Source: Sympetrum striolatum (taxonomy: Eukaryota; Arthropoda; Insecta; Odonata; Libellulidae). From it: a stretch of 64,000 nucleotides of DNA. Where the stretch lies: assembly GCA_947579665.1 (NCBI GenBank), contig OX388349.1, positions 41,735,854-41,799,853 of the forward strand, read 5' to 3'. The notes under the pieces were generated by a model. It had not been told where the DNA came from, ran no database searches, and saw nothing but the letters and a program-made list of their open reading frames with translations. This document shows, one piece after another, positions 23,331 through 37,600 of the stretch. The first letter of the stretch is position 1. The number at the start of each line of letters is the position of its first letter. A program made the translations under genes and the position numbers.

Positions 23331-26300
23331 TTTGTTGAAAGAAGAGACTTTTAGTCAAAAGAACTACTTTTATCGTTGTTGTTGTTTAGGACTCATTCGT
23401 TGAAAATGATTGAGACTTCTGATTGAAAAGATAGTCCTAGCTGGAAATAAATCTGAGATGCGATATTCCGAACCCGAGAAGGCTGACACGCATATTTTGG
23501 GAATCTTTCTCCACAATGCCTCACTGGAAGGGGAAGCTTCAGAATGCGAATTGCTCCTCTCGTGAGATTATGAGAAGACCGTGGATCTTTTACGCAACCA
23601 CAGCAACTGCAAGCAACATTTTCCGAGCCCTTTTGTGAAGCGTTTTGCTCCACCGTTTCTCATTCAAAAAAACCCTCGAACGCCACACGATCGAACGGCA
23701 CCCTCTGGCGCTATAAAACTCTCTATCTGAACCCCTAAGCAAACTCATGAATCATTCCACATTGTCTACCGGATCTCCGATGACCTGCAAGTAGAAAATT
23801 TGAATCGCGACGAAATGAGTTATGCCCCCCTTTGCCTGTCAAGCGAAGAGATGCTTCCACTTATAAATATAAACGCTTCCATTTTCTCCCGCGCGGGGGA
23901 GTTACAATCGTCTCTGAAGGTAACAAGAGTGTGAAGCATGCGAGGGAGACAGTGGCGGACGTGGATATAAAATCTTTCCAAAAGACTTGATTTATTCGTC
24001 TAGTTCCGAAACTTTCCGCTTCCCGCTGCTCCGTCAACCATTCCAGCCCCTTTAAATTTTATTCCCCATATCTTAGTTCCACTGTTTTTCGCCATCATGT
24101 TGTAACCTTCTGGAAAATTTCTCGCTGTATCCTTCCACGCAACGAGATAGTCCAGATTTATTTTGGAATAGGAAAGGCACGAGAAACAGAAACGAAAATT
24201 GACCACACTTCTTCCTCCGAGAAGAACAGGGGGAGTCTAGCATCAGAAAAGTGAAGAAAGAAAAAACGCAACCCGCAGAGCACTGGTGAGAACTTTTCGC
24301 CGGCTCCCCTTTAAATACATGTTTTTTTGGGGTTTTATTTTTCTCTCATAAGGGGACTCAGAATCTTGTCTATCCTATGGCATATTCTCAGATTGTTTAA
24401 ATGAACCTTTTACTTAACGATCATGTTCGATTTTTTTTTCTCAAAGTCCTCTTGATTATTTTCATCATGGAAAATAAAACATGCCTGCAATGTAAACTTC
24501 TTGGATGCCGGTGTCGTCTGCTAGAGCGATATAAAGAACAAATCATCTGCCATCCTTACGGAAACTGTATTAAAACCTCGTTGGTTATTATAATGTTAAT
24601 TTTATGTACATTATATTGCATTAATCCGTCTTAGTTTTTAATTGATCAATACCAAGTATGGCATAAAAATTCCTTAATAATCGTTTACCGCATTGAGAAA
24701 AAAGCTACTTTTTCATACATTATATTAGCTTATCAGGGTAATTAGAGATTCTCCGCTTGTGCAAATGTTAGTTCTAATTCATAATTGGGACTCAATGCAG
24801 TGAAAGTTGTCAAAATGACGAATCTGTTCTTACAGCCAAATGCACTGCAATTGCTCATATTGAAGGCAGAAACAAGCCCCTGCTTATTTACCTATAAAAC
24901 CTTTAGAAACGCGAAAATAACAAAATTGCTTCGTGTTATAAATTACTCAAACTACATTTTGTCTTCCAAAACGTTCGAATTACTCGATCAAACCTTGATA
25001 ACTCTGTATCAAAGCCGCAAAATCACGAAAAAACAATGTATTAGTATAGGGAGATACGAAAAGTTCTCACCAGAATAGCGAAATGCGCAATTTGCTCTTT
25101 TTTTTGCTTCACTTTTGGTCGCTAGAGGAAGATAGGATATGCTACCCCTGTGCCGAGAAGGAACTCTTTCGTGTTCCGCTCAGCTTTCCTATCCTTCCGG
25201 TAGATTGCGTTGGTATCTACCCGGTCGCATTGTTAAATGGTGCATTTTCGGGGCCATTTTGAGTCGGGCTGATCACAAAAGGAGTGGAAACGTACGCTCC
25301 GCTGGAATGTACTTCCTGTCGAGATTTTCGACTGTTTGGATTCATTCATCTCTCAAGGAATGCGTGCCTAGACTAGCTCGCTGCGGACCCGTAAACATAA
25401 AGAATTCAAAGCCGAATGTTAGAGACACGGCAAACATTGCTGGAAATTGGCATGTGGTAAAAGGACTCTTATGCGCAGTTTAAAAAGAGTTGTTTTGAAT
25501 GAAACGTCCGCTGGAATGGATGTCTACTACGAGCGATATGATCCTTCGAATGCTACTCAGAATGAAAGTATAAAGGAGCAAATATCATCGAAGCAACGTT
25601 ACTCTATCTTAAAGAAATCCTCGAGTTTCATTTGATATTCCGTTTCGGAATTTTTATTATGTTATTAAAGGCCAAAAGTCTTATTAAAAATTGATGGAGC
25701 GATAGTTCATATGAGCTTATGAATAAATTATAAGTGTATGGCACGATATTTTTAAGTTTTTGCAGTTGGTAAGATGTGTTTTTGTCTTATGTCTCATGAT
25801 ACAAGTCTTACTCCATTTCTATATTGCGTATGTTAGGATTCCATTGGATTATTGGAATTTGTTAATAAAATAATATTGTGAATTTAGTTCTGGAATTTTT
25901 TGTGAATTGTAGCGTTTTGGATTGTGAATTGCCGTTGTCTGTAAACTGTTTAAGTAAACGGAAGGGATGATTAAGTGTTGTTTGGTAGTTTTATATGTTT
26001 AAAACTGTAACATTGCTTGTATTAGTTGTAATTTAAATTAGAATCGCAATCTGACCTAGCGTCTAACCAGGGGGTAGTTATAAATAAAAATTTATACAAA
26101 ATAAAATCATTATACTACGTGATTAGTTCTCATCAAATAATGTCTTTATAAACAACCATAAATTAGACCAATTTTATAAATGCAAAATGCACGCTTAATA
26201 CCCATGAAAACAAACAAATCTGTTGAATTGTCAAAAGAAAAAACTAGCATTTAAAGGTGAACCAGTCTCAATAATAGAAGTCGGGATGTCTCTCTCTTTC

Positions 26301-27159
26301 TGTTTGAGAGGTTTTTGTTTTTGAACACATTCGCAGAATGTTTTATTTAAAGTTTCAACACACGGGCGCCATCATTAGGTGTGAATTTCGCATCCAGGAA
26401 AATCGATGAAACAATTTTAATTAATAAAAATTATTTCGTTTTATTCTGAATAGTATATGATGTTAAGATTTAATTCTTCAATACATTTCGACTATATTGT
26501 GACTAAAAATAATATCATCAGCGCAATCCGACGAAAACTAATTAGATTCACGGTTTCCTCAATTCCAAAAATAATTAATTTTTTTATAAATAGCTAGTGT
26601 TCATTTGCTCGCCCACTTAAAAAATAATTGCCCACTGGTTATTCATTTGATAGATAATGCGAAAGAGGAAATAGTGTTGGGTGGTTTGAGGAAATAAATC
26701 ACTCTTGTATAATTAAATAGAGAAGAATGAACTTGGTACTTACTGAGAAATGGAGTCTGTTCAATTAACTTATTCCAAAAATTTCAAAAATTCATTTACA
26801 CACTCATGCAAATCAGAAGAATTCAAACACTGTTATCCTCGAAAGCCATTGCGATATTTTATTATTCCAGGAAAATTATTTATCCAAATACTCACGCATC
26901 ATTTTCCTTAATCTAATCTGGAGAGGAAAATTGGAAAAAAGGATTGGATTCCAAGAATGATGGACTGTTAATTTTGTTGCTAATAAAAGCTATCATCGAT
27001 ACCAGCTGTGAATATCGATTTATAATATGGAATTAACCCTAAAAAATGTTAATTACACGACATGTAACGATGCTACCGTAATATACTTGCGACAAAACTA
27101 ACTTAATGAGGCAGGCTGTTCACGGATGGCGCTCCGTAAATAAATACAAATTCTTAATG
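23331..27159. other. anonymous sequence, no gene seen
   Basis: Two less AT-rich blocks (about 23440-23980 and 25130-25640) contain longer open frames. None shows motifs or a domain-like composition that I recognise. The rest is AT-rich with no repeat found. Confidence 0.5.
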
Positions 27160-27161
27160 TA

Positions 27162-27238
27162 CACTCCTGGCCAAAATTAACGCAGCACCTCCCTAGCGAT
27201 CCTTACGGCTGGTGCTGCGTTAATTTTGGCCAGGACTG
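27162..27238. mobile_element. 77-bp Tc1-type mini-element (MITE)
   Basis: The 28-bp terminal inverted repeats at 27162-27189 and 27211-27238 differ at one base. The right end read inward starts CAGTCCTGGCCAAAATTA, close to the Tc1 terminus (CAGTGCTGGCCAAAAAG). The insertion is flanked by TA on each side (27160-27161, 27239-27240), the Tc1/mariner target duplication. Only 21 bases separate the repeats, so there is no coding capacity. It would need a transposase supplied by a related full-length element. Confidence 0.85.
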
Positions 27239-27240
27239 TA

Positions 27241-30200
27241 CTTTGCAGAATCCATTAACTTTATCGAGAGGAGCAAATTAATGAACGGATATATTGATTA
27301 TTAATGATTCATCTAGCTTTATCCGCAAAATAATTATAAATGCATATAAACACTTTATTTTTATTTCAAAGCTTTCAACTGTACCAGGTAATAATACAAT
27401 TCAATGTTGTAAAAAAGAAAAATTTACTCAATAAATCTCATATAGACTATAAGCTTTTGAAGACCTTATATTACAGAAAAAACGTCACGAACGTGAAACT
27501 TTTTATAAGCAAAAATGGGTCGATCCCGCGAAATCTCAAATCATTCAAAATTTGCAGCAAAATCGGGAATAAAACTGCACAATTCAATTTTGACAATGAG
27601 GGGGAAGAACAAAAACTGAAATTGAATGCCGAAGCCATAAATGCAATCAATCTCAGCCATAAAACATAAATTACTATTCGAAGGGCTCCATCCCAATATA
27701 GAAAGAAGGAAAGACCAGATGCTTCCTTCACTGCATTTTTAATGAAAACACATGAAAAGGTTTCAATGTAATATTCTTACGGAAAGAGTACAAGGTAAAT
27801 ACCTCGATTCTAAGTGATTGATTTTCTCAAGAAATCTCTTCTTTCTATGAGTTTTACCTCAGCCCGATGTTTGAAGTGCTTCTTTCCCTCAAAAGAGAAC
27901 AAGTTTTTACTAGTCTAAACAGTGTCATCGCTATGTCCAAAGTGATGAGAAAAATGTTCGAATGAATGAATTTTATTTGAAAGATTAAATATAAGGTAAC
28001 TATTTGAAGAAGTAAGTGTTTCTACCTTTACCAACAAATAGTGACTATCATGAAATCACTCAGGCGTAGTTTAAAAAATTAGAAATTATATGCATGTTTA
28101 AAAATGGTATTGAATTTTATTAAGTTGTGCAATAAATATGTTTCTTCCTTCCACATAATTAATATTTGGTTGTGGTACAAATTTAGAATTGCTAAATAAA
28201 TTGCTTCCGTCTGTCTTAATTTTTCGGAAATGGAATTATTGTAATCAGTCTTAACTAAAATTATAACGAGCTGAGTACTACATTCATGGTAAAATATCAA
28301 ACTGAACCATGCATATTAGTTAAATCATAATGTTAATTTTTATACCTTTACTAATAAAACTAATGCAATCATATATTTCCTATCAAAATGTAAACGATTC
28401 CATGAATTAGAGTAAATCTATTTTCTACACTAATTTATTTACTTTTACTACTGTTTAAAATAAATAAACAGAGTGAGCCAGGATATAGTTTTAAGTAGAT
28501 AAAAACCTATTTTGATTAATTAATCTCAACAAACAATTCAGAAGTTAAAGAAAAAACCGTGGGATCCTTAAAAGTTCCTAGCTTGGTAAAAAACGTTGCC
28601 GATCTAGGCTTGGCATAATAAGGATTAAAATAACTTCGTGGAACCTTCTAAAATGATTCACCATAAATAATTTTACAAAAATCTGCTTTAATTCCTATAA
28701 TTTCTTTTTTTAAGGAGGTTATATATATACTCTCAAAATTCTAATAAAGTTAGTGTATTTTTATACTTTTTCTAGCTTTTCGTCCATTTACCTACTTGTT
28801 GATTTCTTAGAAAGTCCCTTAAGCGAGGAAAGTTAGCTATTTCTAACAAATTATATCATTATACTCACAAGTGCGTGGCACAATTTTTCATTGAAACTTG
28901 TTTTGAGGAAAAACTTAGGTTTAGCTTTGCCGTGCAGGGTTAAGGAGCTTAAAAGAGTTACTTATATTTGGATACCTTGATGTCTGTGAGGGATTGAATA
29001 AAGCCCTTAAAAAGTTTCGATATTGGAACCCTATAGCATCTATTATACTGGAGGTAATGATGTTTAAAGAATAATCGGATTCATCCCATAGAACCTGCTG
29101 AAGCATCGAAGATCGTTAATTTTCAAGCAACAGAGCATTTACATTTCCTTTTGAATAATTACGTAGCGAAAAATTTTAATAACAAAAGTTTTCCTTCCAT
29201 CGTTTAAAGAAACCACGCGAACTTTGATACTATGGCTAAATAATTGATCGACTACGACGAACGATTCCAAATGCATATTTAACAGCATCATTATCTGTGA
29301 AAAGGAAATCGGTCGAGGATATTGGGAATTTAAATTATGAATTCACTAAGGGAAGATGCTTGAAAAGACTTTTTAACTAATTTTGCCCCTCTTACGGATA
29401 CGAGCAATACTGTGTAATAATTAATTAAATCTATTTTGAGTAGATGAGAATATATCTCCGTTTGTCAATTTGATCAATTTTTAATTTGAAAAAAATTAAA
29501 ATCTCTTTTTAAATTAATCTACTCTTTCAAATTCATTTAGAAGTAATTCACTGACTGAAACATAAGAAACAAGAACTTATTCTTGAGGAAGAATGGATTT
29601 TTCTCTTGCCTCTTAACGGGAATAGATTTTTATTTCGTAATTTATTTTCCTCCTTTGAAATTCGAAGAAATCCTATACTTACTATATTTGCACAGACAAA
29701 AAGAATGAAATGTTCTACTTTTTATTTCACTTAATTTTATTCCTCAAATTATAGATCAAGTAGTGCTTGTTTATTACGTTTATTGTCATTTATAAGTGTA
29801 CACACCGTCATTAAATTATTTAAGGTAAGATACAATCTTGACAATTTAAATAAATGAAATAGTTATTCTTTGAGACCAGTTATGTCATTTTACCGTAAAG
29901 GGAGTACTATCGTCGGAGAATATCTAAATTTTTAACCTAAAAGGGTAAAAAGTATGTAATGATTTCAATTTGATATTTTGTCTAATTATAGGCTTGTGAA
30001 TAAATGAAATTACCTCCTTCTACGAGCCTATAATAGTTTCTCTGTTTGATGTAACAAAATGGTTGATAATAATCAGCTCTCTCCTGTGATACTTATGATG
30101 ATACTTAGCCAACATTACTTTAAAATTTTAAAATCTTCCTTTTTAATGACGGGGAAAATTAAAAAAATAATTATAGGTTAAGTAATGTTGAATAACCACT

Positions 30201-33200
30201 AAATTGATCTTCTTATCAATGATGAAAGGTTTTCAGAAATATTCATTGGGTTAAGTAAAGGAATTTGTAGCATAACAAAAAATTGCCGCAACCCTGTCTT
30301 ATTTTACTCCCTCTCCAACATTTCCCTTACTACTTGTTTGGTCGGTCTCAATATTTATCAAACATGTCCCCTCCATCTTTGTTTGACTTTCATTAACTTT
30401 CTCTCCACTCTCCGCATCCGCAACTTCTTCCATTCAATTAACCGTTCCTCTCATTGGCCAGAGTAGGTCTACCCGACTGAGGCCTTCCCAACTTGAATTA
30501 CGACTTAATTCCTCTCCAGCGGTTTGTTTGTCGTGTATGTAAGGAGAGGAAATCTTTATTCATGCCCCTCAAGTTATTCGCACGCCATAAAGTTGCCCAT
30601 CCGTTCTCCCGAGGAATATAAAGGTCTTCTGAACGATGCTTTACAATTCTGTGAACGCGAAAAATACATCGTGGCTCAGTGGAATCTTTTATTAATCTGG
30701 GGAATGCGGCATTTGTCATAATTCTCATTTTCATGTCTTCGTTATTTTATCCCTCTATTTTCCCAAGGGACAGCTTGTACATCATCCGATTCAGTGGTTT
30801 AATAGTAGCCGTAGTTTAAAGTGACGTGCAAAGGGCGTAAGTGTATATTTGCGAATGATTATTGTTACTAGAGTTTCATCCATCTCAGTGAGATTCCTTC
30901 AGATATTCAGGAGAGATACAGTAGGAGAATAGTATAATGATAATAACGCAAATAAAATAGAGAACTAACATTAGTAAATTCTTCCTTCTAAATAATACTA
31001 TTTCTGACTGGTATGATTTGCCTGCAGGAGTCATAGAACCCTTCCCAAAACATCATAGGGAGTTTCTAAGAAGATTGGGTAAAAATATTAAGGAGGGGTA
31101 AGCTTGGCGTTGACAAGCAGAGGTAGAGTTGGGGATTGTCTGGTAATGTGTACGGTGGGAACTTGTTCCCCGGACCTCTACGGTAGCCGCGAAGGCCTAC
31201 TGAGAACCCTGAAAAATCTTGTACTATTAGGGAAAAGAAGTATATGATAAATTAGTGAATGGTAATATGCATTTTTAAATTATTTATAGATAGAATATAT
31301 AATAATATGTAATATGTGTTGCTGCCGCACGAATAGTCCAACTGTAAAACTTTTTGATAATAATGATAACAGAATTTTTGTATCTTTCAATAAAATAATT
31401 TCGGTGTCATTTAAGAAGATACAGAATTAACACATAATACACACCAATAATTTGTTTTTTCTTAGACAATATAATCAAAGTCAATTATTTGATAAATACC
31501 ATGATAGGAAGATGAGGAATACTTAAAGAAACAATGCATATTTATGGTGACCAAACATTTGATCACCAATAAGACATAATAAGAAGAAAATTTAAATGAT
31601 GAAAGGCATAGAAAAGCTAGAAATATTGCTCTATAACTTAAAATTACTCTTTTTTACGCTCCTACAGCTCGGCTCCGTTCAATAAAAAGCATGCTCTTCA
31701 GAAAGAAGTGGCTATGAAATACCAGCGTAAATATATTCTTCACACGAGTTCCTTTCCTACTGCAGGGTACATCATTGCATTTTTTCCAATTTTTGTCGTC
31801 GGTTTAATCATAAACAGATGACTGTAAATAATAAAAGTTGAGTGACGCCAGTCATCGAATGCGCATTCAAGAGACATTCTTCATCGTGCATTACACCTCC
31901 CTTCTTATTCTTTTAAAAATTCGCTCATTGTAAATAAAGCTATACTAAGATGACGATAAAAATTTGAAAAGAAACTTTCTAAGTTCCTCTTGTTTCAAGT
32001 CAATTTAACAAGTGGAAGTTACAAAGATTAAAATAAAATAAATTGTGGCAGGCATTACAAAGTGGAAATACATATCAATATGATAACTAAAATAAAATCA
32101 AAAATACCCTTTTCCTTTTATTTTGATAAACACGAGTTAAAAAAAGTATTTGTGATTTCATTCTTACCATCCTATTGTAACAAAGATTATTTTTTAATTC
32201 TTCATCATGACGACATTCAACAAAGTTAATAAATCAGCCTTTGATTTTGAGAAAACCATGTTTCTTTAATCCTCATGCACTCATAAATGTTTAAAATTTG
32301 GAGCATTTACTAACACAAAATGAGGTAACAATTTAAAATACGGGATAGCTAATTTAAAATTTGCTCGATTGAGTAGATGGAAACATGAATACTAATTTTC
32401 AAAACACCAATAATTATATGCTTACAATAAAACCGAATTGGGAAATGAATAAATATTATAAATTCGTAAGCTTTCAAAACTTTGATATATTTCGAAATTT
32501 GTCGTTCAATCGTTGACAAAAATGGCTGTGATATAGTATGAACGTCTTGCAACAGCACAGGGTAGCACAATATCGGAGAGGCAGTCTTTACACATGACTT
32601 ATTTACATAAGACTCTAGTGCATTGGGAGCAGTTCAGCGATACTTTTTAACGTAAGAGGGAATAAAAATGCTCCGGAGATATAAGGACTATAAAAAATAC
32701 TACGAAAGCTCTCTAGATACGAGCCTGCAGGAAAATAAAGCAAGATAATAAAATGCGAGAGAGCGAAGCGACCTTCCTGGTATGTATGATAATAGCTTTC
32801 CGGAATATAATAGGCTCAGAATAAAGAAAAACAGAAGTTTCCATGGCCCTTTGCAGGAAAGAATTTCGGTTGATGAGGTTTTCAATTCGATTATTCGCAA
32901 AAAAGTCTTCGGAAAGTGGCTTATCTTTTTATCGAATCTACAAGAGCAAGCCTACGAATACCTGAGGTGAACACAAATCTTATATTACTCATAATTTTTC
33001 GCTCATTTTTTCTTCAAAATAAAGTGCTGATGTATTTCTTTAGTGCATTCTGAAGGATATCAATCTTCAAATACGCTTTTGCAACGGAATATGTTATAGA
33101 TTTAAAAAAAACTTAAAATATGAATTCTTGAAACGATTCGTTCTAGCATCTACTTCCCTAATCTTCCTCGCAGTATCATAACGACCCATATAATAGGAGG

Positions 33201-33690
33201 GTCGTATTATATCGGTTACATCATCTGAGAAGGTAATTTCTCTGAGATTATTTAGTAATTGTATCCTTTTATACTGATTAGTAACTTTATTATTTCTACC
33301 ATTGACCTATTTCATGGGAGATATGACTGATTTTTCGGGTACCAGTACCCAAATGTTGGAGTATGTATGGAATAAATGAAGGAATGAACATCCAGCGAGC
33401 TCAAATTATTTTATGCTTTTCGATATTCCTTCTTATTTTGAACTTAATTAAGATCTGAGAAGAGCTAAGATATTTATTTGATCAGTCTCACCGACTTCAA
33501 CAATTTTCAATTTCAAATAGTATAGAACTATTCGTAAAATGTAATCGTCATTGTAAAATGAAAACCAAGGTATAAAGCTTGGTCTTAATACTCAACATGT
33601 AAATGTCTCATTTGAAAACTGAAGGAAAGACATTTTTCCTTTTATTCCTTACAAATAGTTTTTTTTAGCTTTACTTCGTTTGTATCATAC
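27241..33690. other. anonymous AT-rich sequence, no gene seen
   Basis: No reading frame with known motifs. A less AT-rich patch at about 30480-30730 has overlapping open frames on both strands but no recognisable domain. No repeat pairs were found by eye. Confidence 0.5.
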
Positions 33691-33699
33691 ATACACTTT

Positions 33700-34140
33700 C
33701 TTCTTCGGTGATTTCCTTTTCACAGTAAGAGGGCAAGGAAATATATTTTCGCTAAGCTTTCCTCCGATACCCATTGATATTTACACTCCTTTTCTCACTG
33801 CTTTCATTTTAAAGTTATTCAAGAGAAAGAGAGCTGGGCTCACAAAAACTATTCTCAAGAACAGCCATGGGTTGTCAAAAAACTTCAGTTGTTTTTTTCG
33901 GTTTTCCAAGTTCAAGGAGGATTCTTTTTGTTTTGTTTGCTATGCATCTAAATATACCTATGTATCTTCCTTCTTAGCTTTGTGGCTTTATCTAGGATAG
34001 AATAGAAAAATTACGGTTCCTATTAATAGCGGATATTATATCATCCTGTTGAAATTTGCGCTTTCGGATCATGAAATTGAAAGGGAGTCATGACTGAAAT
34101 ACAGGTCTCCGGCTTATCGCCCAGGAAAAGGAATTTCAAA
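33700..34140 (+). repeat. tandem duplication, unit 1
   Basis: This unit aligns with 34185-34615 at an offset of about 484 bases, falling to 472 toward the end. Shared landmarks in order are TTGATATTT, AAAGTTATTC (33811 and 34295), AGAGCTGG/GGAGCTAG, ATGGGTT, AAGTTCAAGG (33908 and 34392), and ACTGAAATACAGG (34093 and 34565). Identity by eye is moderate, so the duplication is old. The same frame is open through the middle of both units and closes at equivalent places. No protein family was recognised. Confidence 0.7.
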
Positions 34141-34184
34141 ATAGATAATGACTTCTGTTGGGACATCTGGAAGGATAACTGCCT

Positions 34185-34615
34185 GTCGCCTAGCATTGCT
34201 CACTATTTCTGAAACGCGGTTATTTATTTTCGTATTTACGATGAGCTTTTTCCAATATCTTATTGATATTTCCTTTTTGCGTAGCTCTCACTGTAAAGTT
34301 ATTCCATAAAAAGGGAGCTAGCATACGAAAACAATTCCATAAGACCAGTAATGGGTTCCCAATGACCTTCAATTCATTCCCTCGATGTTTCAAGTTCAAG
34401 GCGGACATATATTGTTTCGTAAGCTGGCTATACATTTTAATCTTTCTTTCCCTTTGTATTTTGTCACTTTATGTAGGCTAGAAGAAGAATATTATGCTTT
34501 CGTTCATCGATTGTCATACTTCTCCTTTTGAAACTTTCGCGAATGAGATTTAAAACCAGTCGTAACTGAAATACAGGCCGAAAGTTTCGGATGGTGCCAG
34601 CATATAACTAAGGCA
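34185..34615 (+). repeat. tandem duplication, unit 2
   Basis: Second unit of the duplication that begins at 33700. Its parallel open frame (about 34263-34481) includes VKLFHKKGASIRKQF, aligned to LKLFKRKRAGLTKTI of unit 1. It ends in LYVG-stop where unit 1 ends in LYLG-stop. There is no clear ATG in this unit, so translation is doubtful. Confidence 0.7.
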
Positions 34616-37600
34616 AACTTTGCCAGTAACATGAATATACAACTTTTTCCTAGTTTTATATCAGAAGTTACTAAGATAGTCGATGTGATAAAAATATATC
34701 AATATTCTTCTATTCCATCCGTTAACTTAGAATTAGGAACGAAATTAAAGGGTCAATTGTTTTATCAATCAAAAGAAAGTATGAGTATACCAGTTATTTT
34801 ATCATCTTAAATTATTTTGTGAATAGTTACTGATATTAATTAATTTAACCATTATTTTACATGTAGGTGCAACCTCTAATAATCCTGAATGAGATCCTGC
34901 TTCGTGAACTGTGAGTAAAAGCTATCCACTTTACAATTTCATTGGCATCAATTAATTTTCGGTATCATTTAACATACATTGATTTTAGTAATTATTATCA
35001 CGTCTGCATGATTGGACCGTTTGTTTGCTAGTTTTTCTCCGCATGTCTTAAGAATTCTATCGCAAATGAATTGATTTTTTCTTCCAATGTATTATTCATG
35101 ACTTCTAAGAGGACAATATCGTCCAACGTGTCTCCTTACGCTCACGCACGCTTTTAGAAGGAAAGTATTTATTGAAACCTTATTTGCCTATGAATTTGCG
35201 GCGGATTTATGTTGAAGTGTCTCTATAATGATCTCAATTATAGGAATGCCTTCAATCGCCCATTTATATCGTATACCTCCCGAAAAATACTTTTTTTCCC
35301 GAAATTCACGAAGCTGAAAGTGTTCATAGAATAGGCTTGCCGTTGGAAATCCCGTTCAAACCTTCCTCCAGTCTCAGCTTCAACCCCATTATGTGTGAAA
35401 TCCATAACGAAGTAAAGACAGAATTTCTCTTACAAACTATTTAATTTTTAGTTGAGATTCGATTAAATAATTCGAGCGCTAGATGACACTGTGAACGACT
35501 ACAATCTTACCAGTCAACTATAATATCTCCCCCTGATGATGGTGCTATGCATCGATACCTGGTCGTATGGGTATGTATTTTTTTGTGGTTTAGTACAAAT
35601 TAAAGAATCCTGTCTACTTTTCCCGTCAATAACATCTGAATTAATTGAGTTACTTGGTATCTGAGCTTGGACTCTTAGATTAGGTACACTTCGTTCAATT
35701 ATTAATTGAGTGTGATGCCATTGTAAATATATAGATAACGTATGCAAAGAGGAATTTCAGCTTCTACTTGATTTAGCTTAGATGGAAAGAGTTTTACATT
35801 TACAAGAGAGACGTTCCTATATGTATTGGATCGTTGTATTCATACAGGTAACAAAATGTTTATGTTCTGTACTAACGTGATTAGATTCGTTCTAAAATGC
35901 GTACACATTTAAACTTATAAATTTGTTTTACTGAGAGAGAATTATTTTTATGGCCCAGAGAATAAGCATGATGATATGAAGATCCATAGCCATTCAGGTC
36001 CATATCCTTTTATATATCGTATATACATTCTTAACCTTGTAATATAACGTTGGAAATATTGCAGTTGAGACATTTGATTTATCAACACGTGGATTTCATT
36101 TGAAAAGGGATGAATTTGATTTACTAAAAAGTGCGTTTGAGCTGCAAAATTGAGATATAGGACAACTGAACCTGTAATGGATTTAATTATTCAACGAAGG
36201 TGACAGACCAGTCTTTAATAAGACCGGAGCCGAATTAACGTAGCATGTCCCTCAGTTAAATCCATTTCTCATTTATAAAGCTTTCACTCCGCATTTTAGA
36301 TACAAAGATAGCTCGCGTCACCACTTCATTATATGATCAAATAAATGCTTTTCGTATCACATCAGACCCTCCATAAAGAATACTCCCTTATTCCTTACGA
36401 CGGATATAACTCCTAGGCATTATCATCCTCTTGGTAGTCTTTCAAGCGCGAGAATTCGCATTAACATCAGTGGAAACAAGAAAGAAAGGCCCAGACGCCT
36501 TTATTTATATCTGAATAAGGATATTTGGTGAAAGCCTCTCCCATAGAGATCATCGCGGAAATCTCTTACAAGCTTCTCGCTTACGCTTGAGTATGAATTC
36601 ATTTTCTACAGTGCAGTCTTTTCTCCCCGAAGAGAAAATATTCACGCCTCAAGGATTTCGCAAGTACTCTTTAGTGCGAACGCCATTTTGCTTAGTATTT
36701 CAGTGCGATTCCATTTAGATGTCTACACAATATTTCTCGCTTAACGGGATGGAAAATTCCTCACATATTCTAGATATTATGAAACCTGCGACACTTGAAT
36801 AAGGAGCATGCAAAACTGTATGCATTACGCATATCAGGGTTACGTTAATAAAAATTCTCAGTATTTCATCAGGTGAATCTTCACAATCTATGGGCCATGA
36901 GTAAGCTCTTGGTGTACCGTTTAATCCTTAATTGACTAATTAAGGATTAGAGTGGGTTAAATACGACCCCAAGTGGTGTATTTCCTTCGGTGAAACAAAA
37001 ATAATCAGAATATTTACATCAAATTTTGTTTTGAAAATAATTTTACTTTTTTACGATTATCTAAGAATTTAGTTAATTTAAAGCAATATAGAGTATGAAA
37101 TGTTGACAGTGTATCCAAATTAACAAAAATAAATTTTAATAATTATCTAAAAAATATTTTTATAATTTTAAGCGCCTATATATAAAGTAATTCATTATTA
37201 AGTACCTCAAATATAATAAATATCATGCATACCAACTGAAAAAATAATTTTCAGGTTAAAAATTCTTCCATATTATTAATTGGGTGTTGCTTTAACTGAC
37301 ACATAATCTCCAGCATTTCGTTGTTTTTCGAAAGCAGTTCAGGCACCTCACCGAAGGTCATGTTGAGATTTATAGAGAAGGATATATTTATACTACATGT
37401 TATAAATTGTCATGACTATCTATCGCGACAATCTTGCGAGTTTAAACTCCCACAAGTTCTCCTAGACGCTTTTTGTTGCATACAATGTGAGAGACGATTC
37501 GATTGTCTTTGATCTGAATAAAATAAGACAAAATAAGCGTGCGTTATGTAAAATAAGCATATTTCTTAGAAATAAGCACAATTTCACTCTCTAAGATTTT

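Noticed and set aside
33172..33222. Inverted repeat ACGACCC/GGGTCGT as a transposon end
   Set aside because: Only 7 bp, with no target duplication or second copy.
36923..36948. Short palindrome as regulatory site
   Set aside because: 11-bp AT-rich arms around 4 bases are expected by chance at this composition, and no supporting context was seen.
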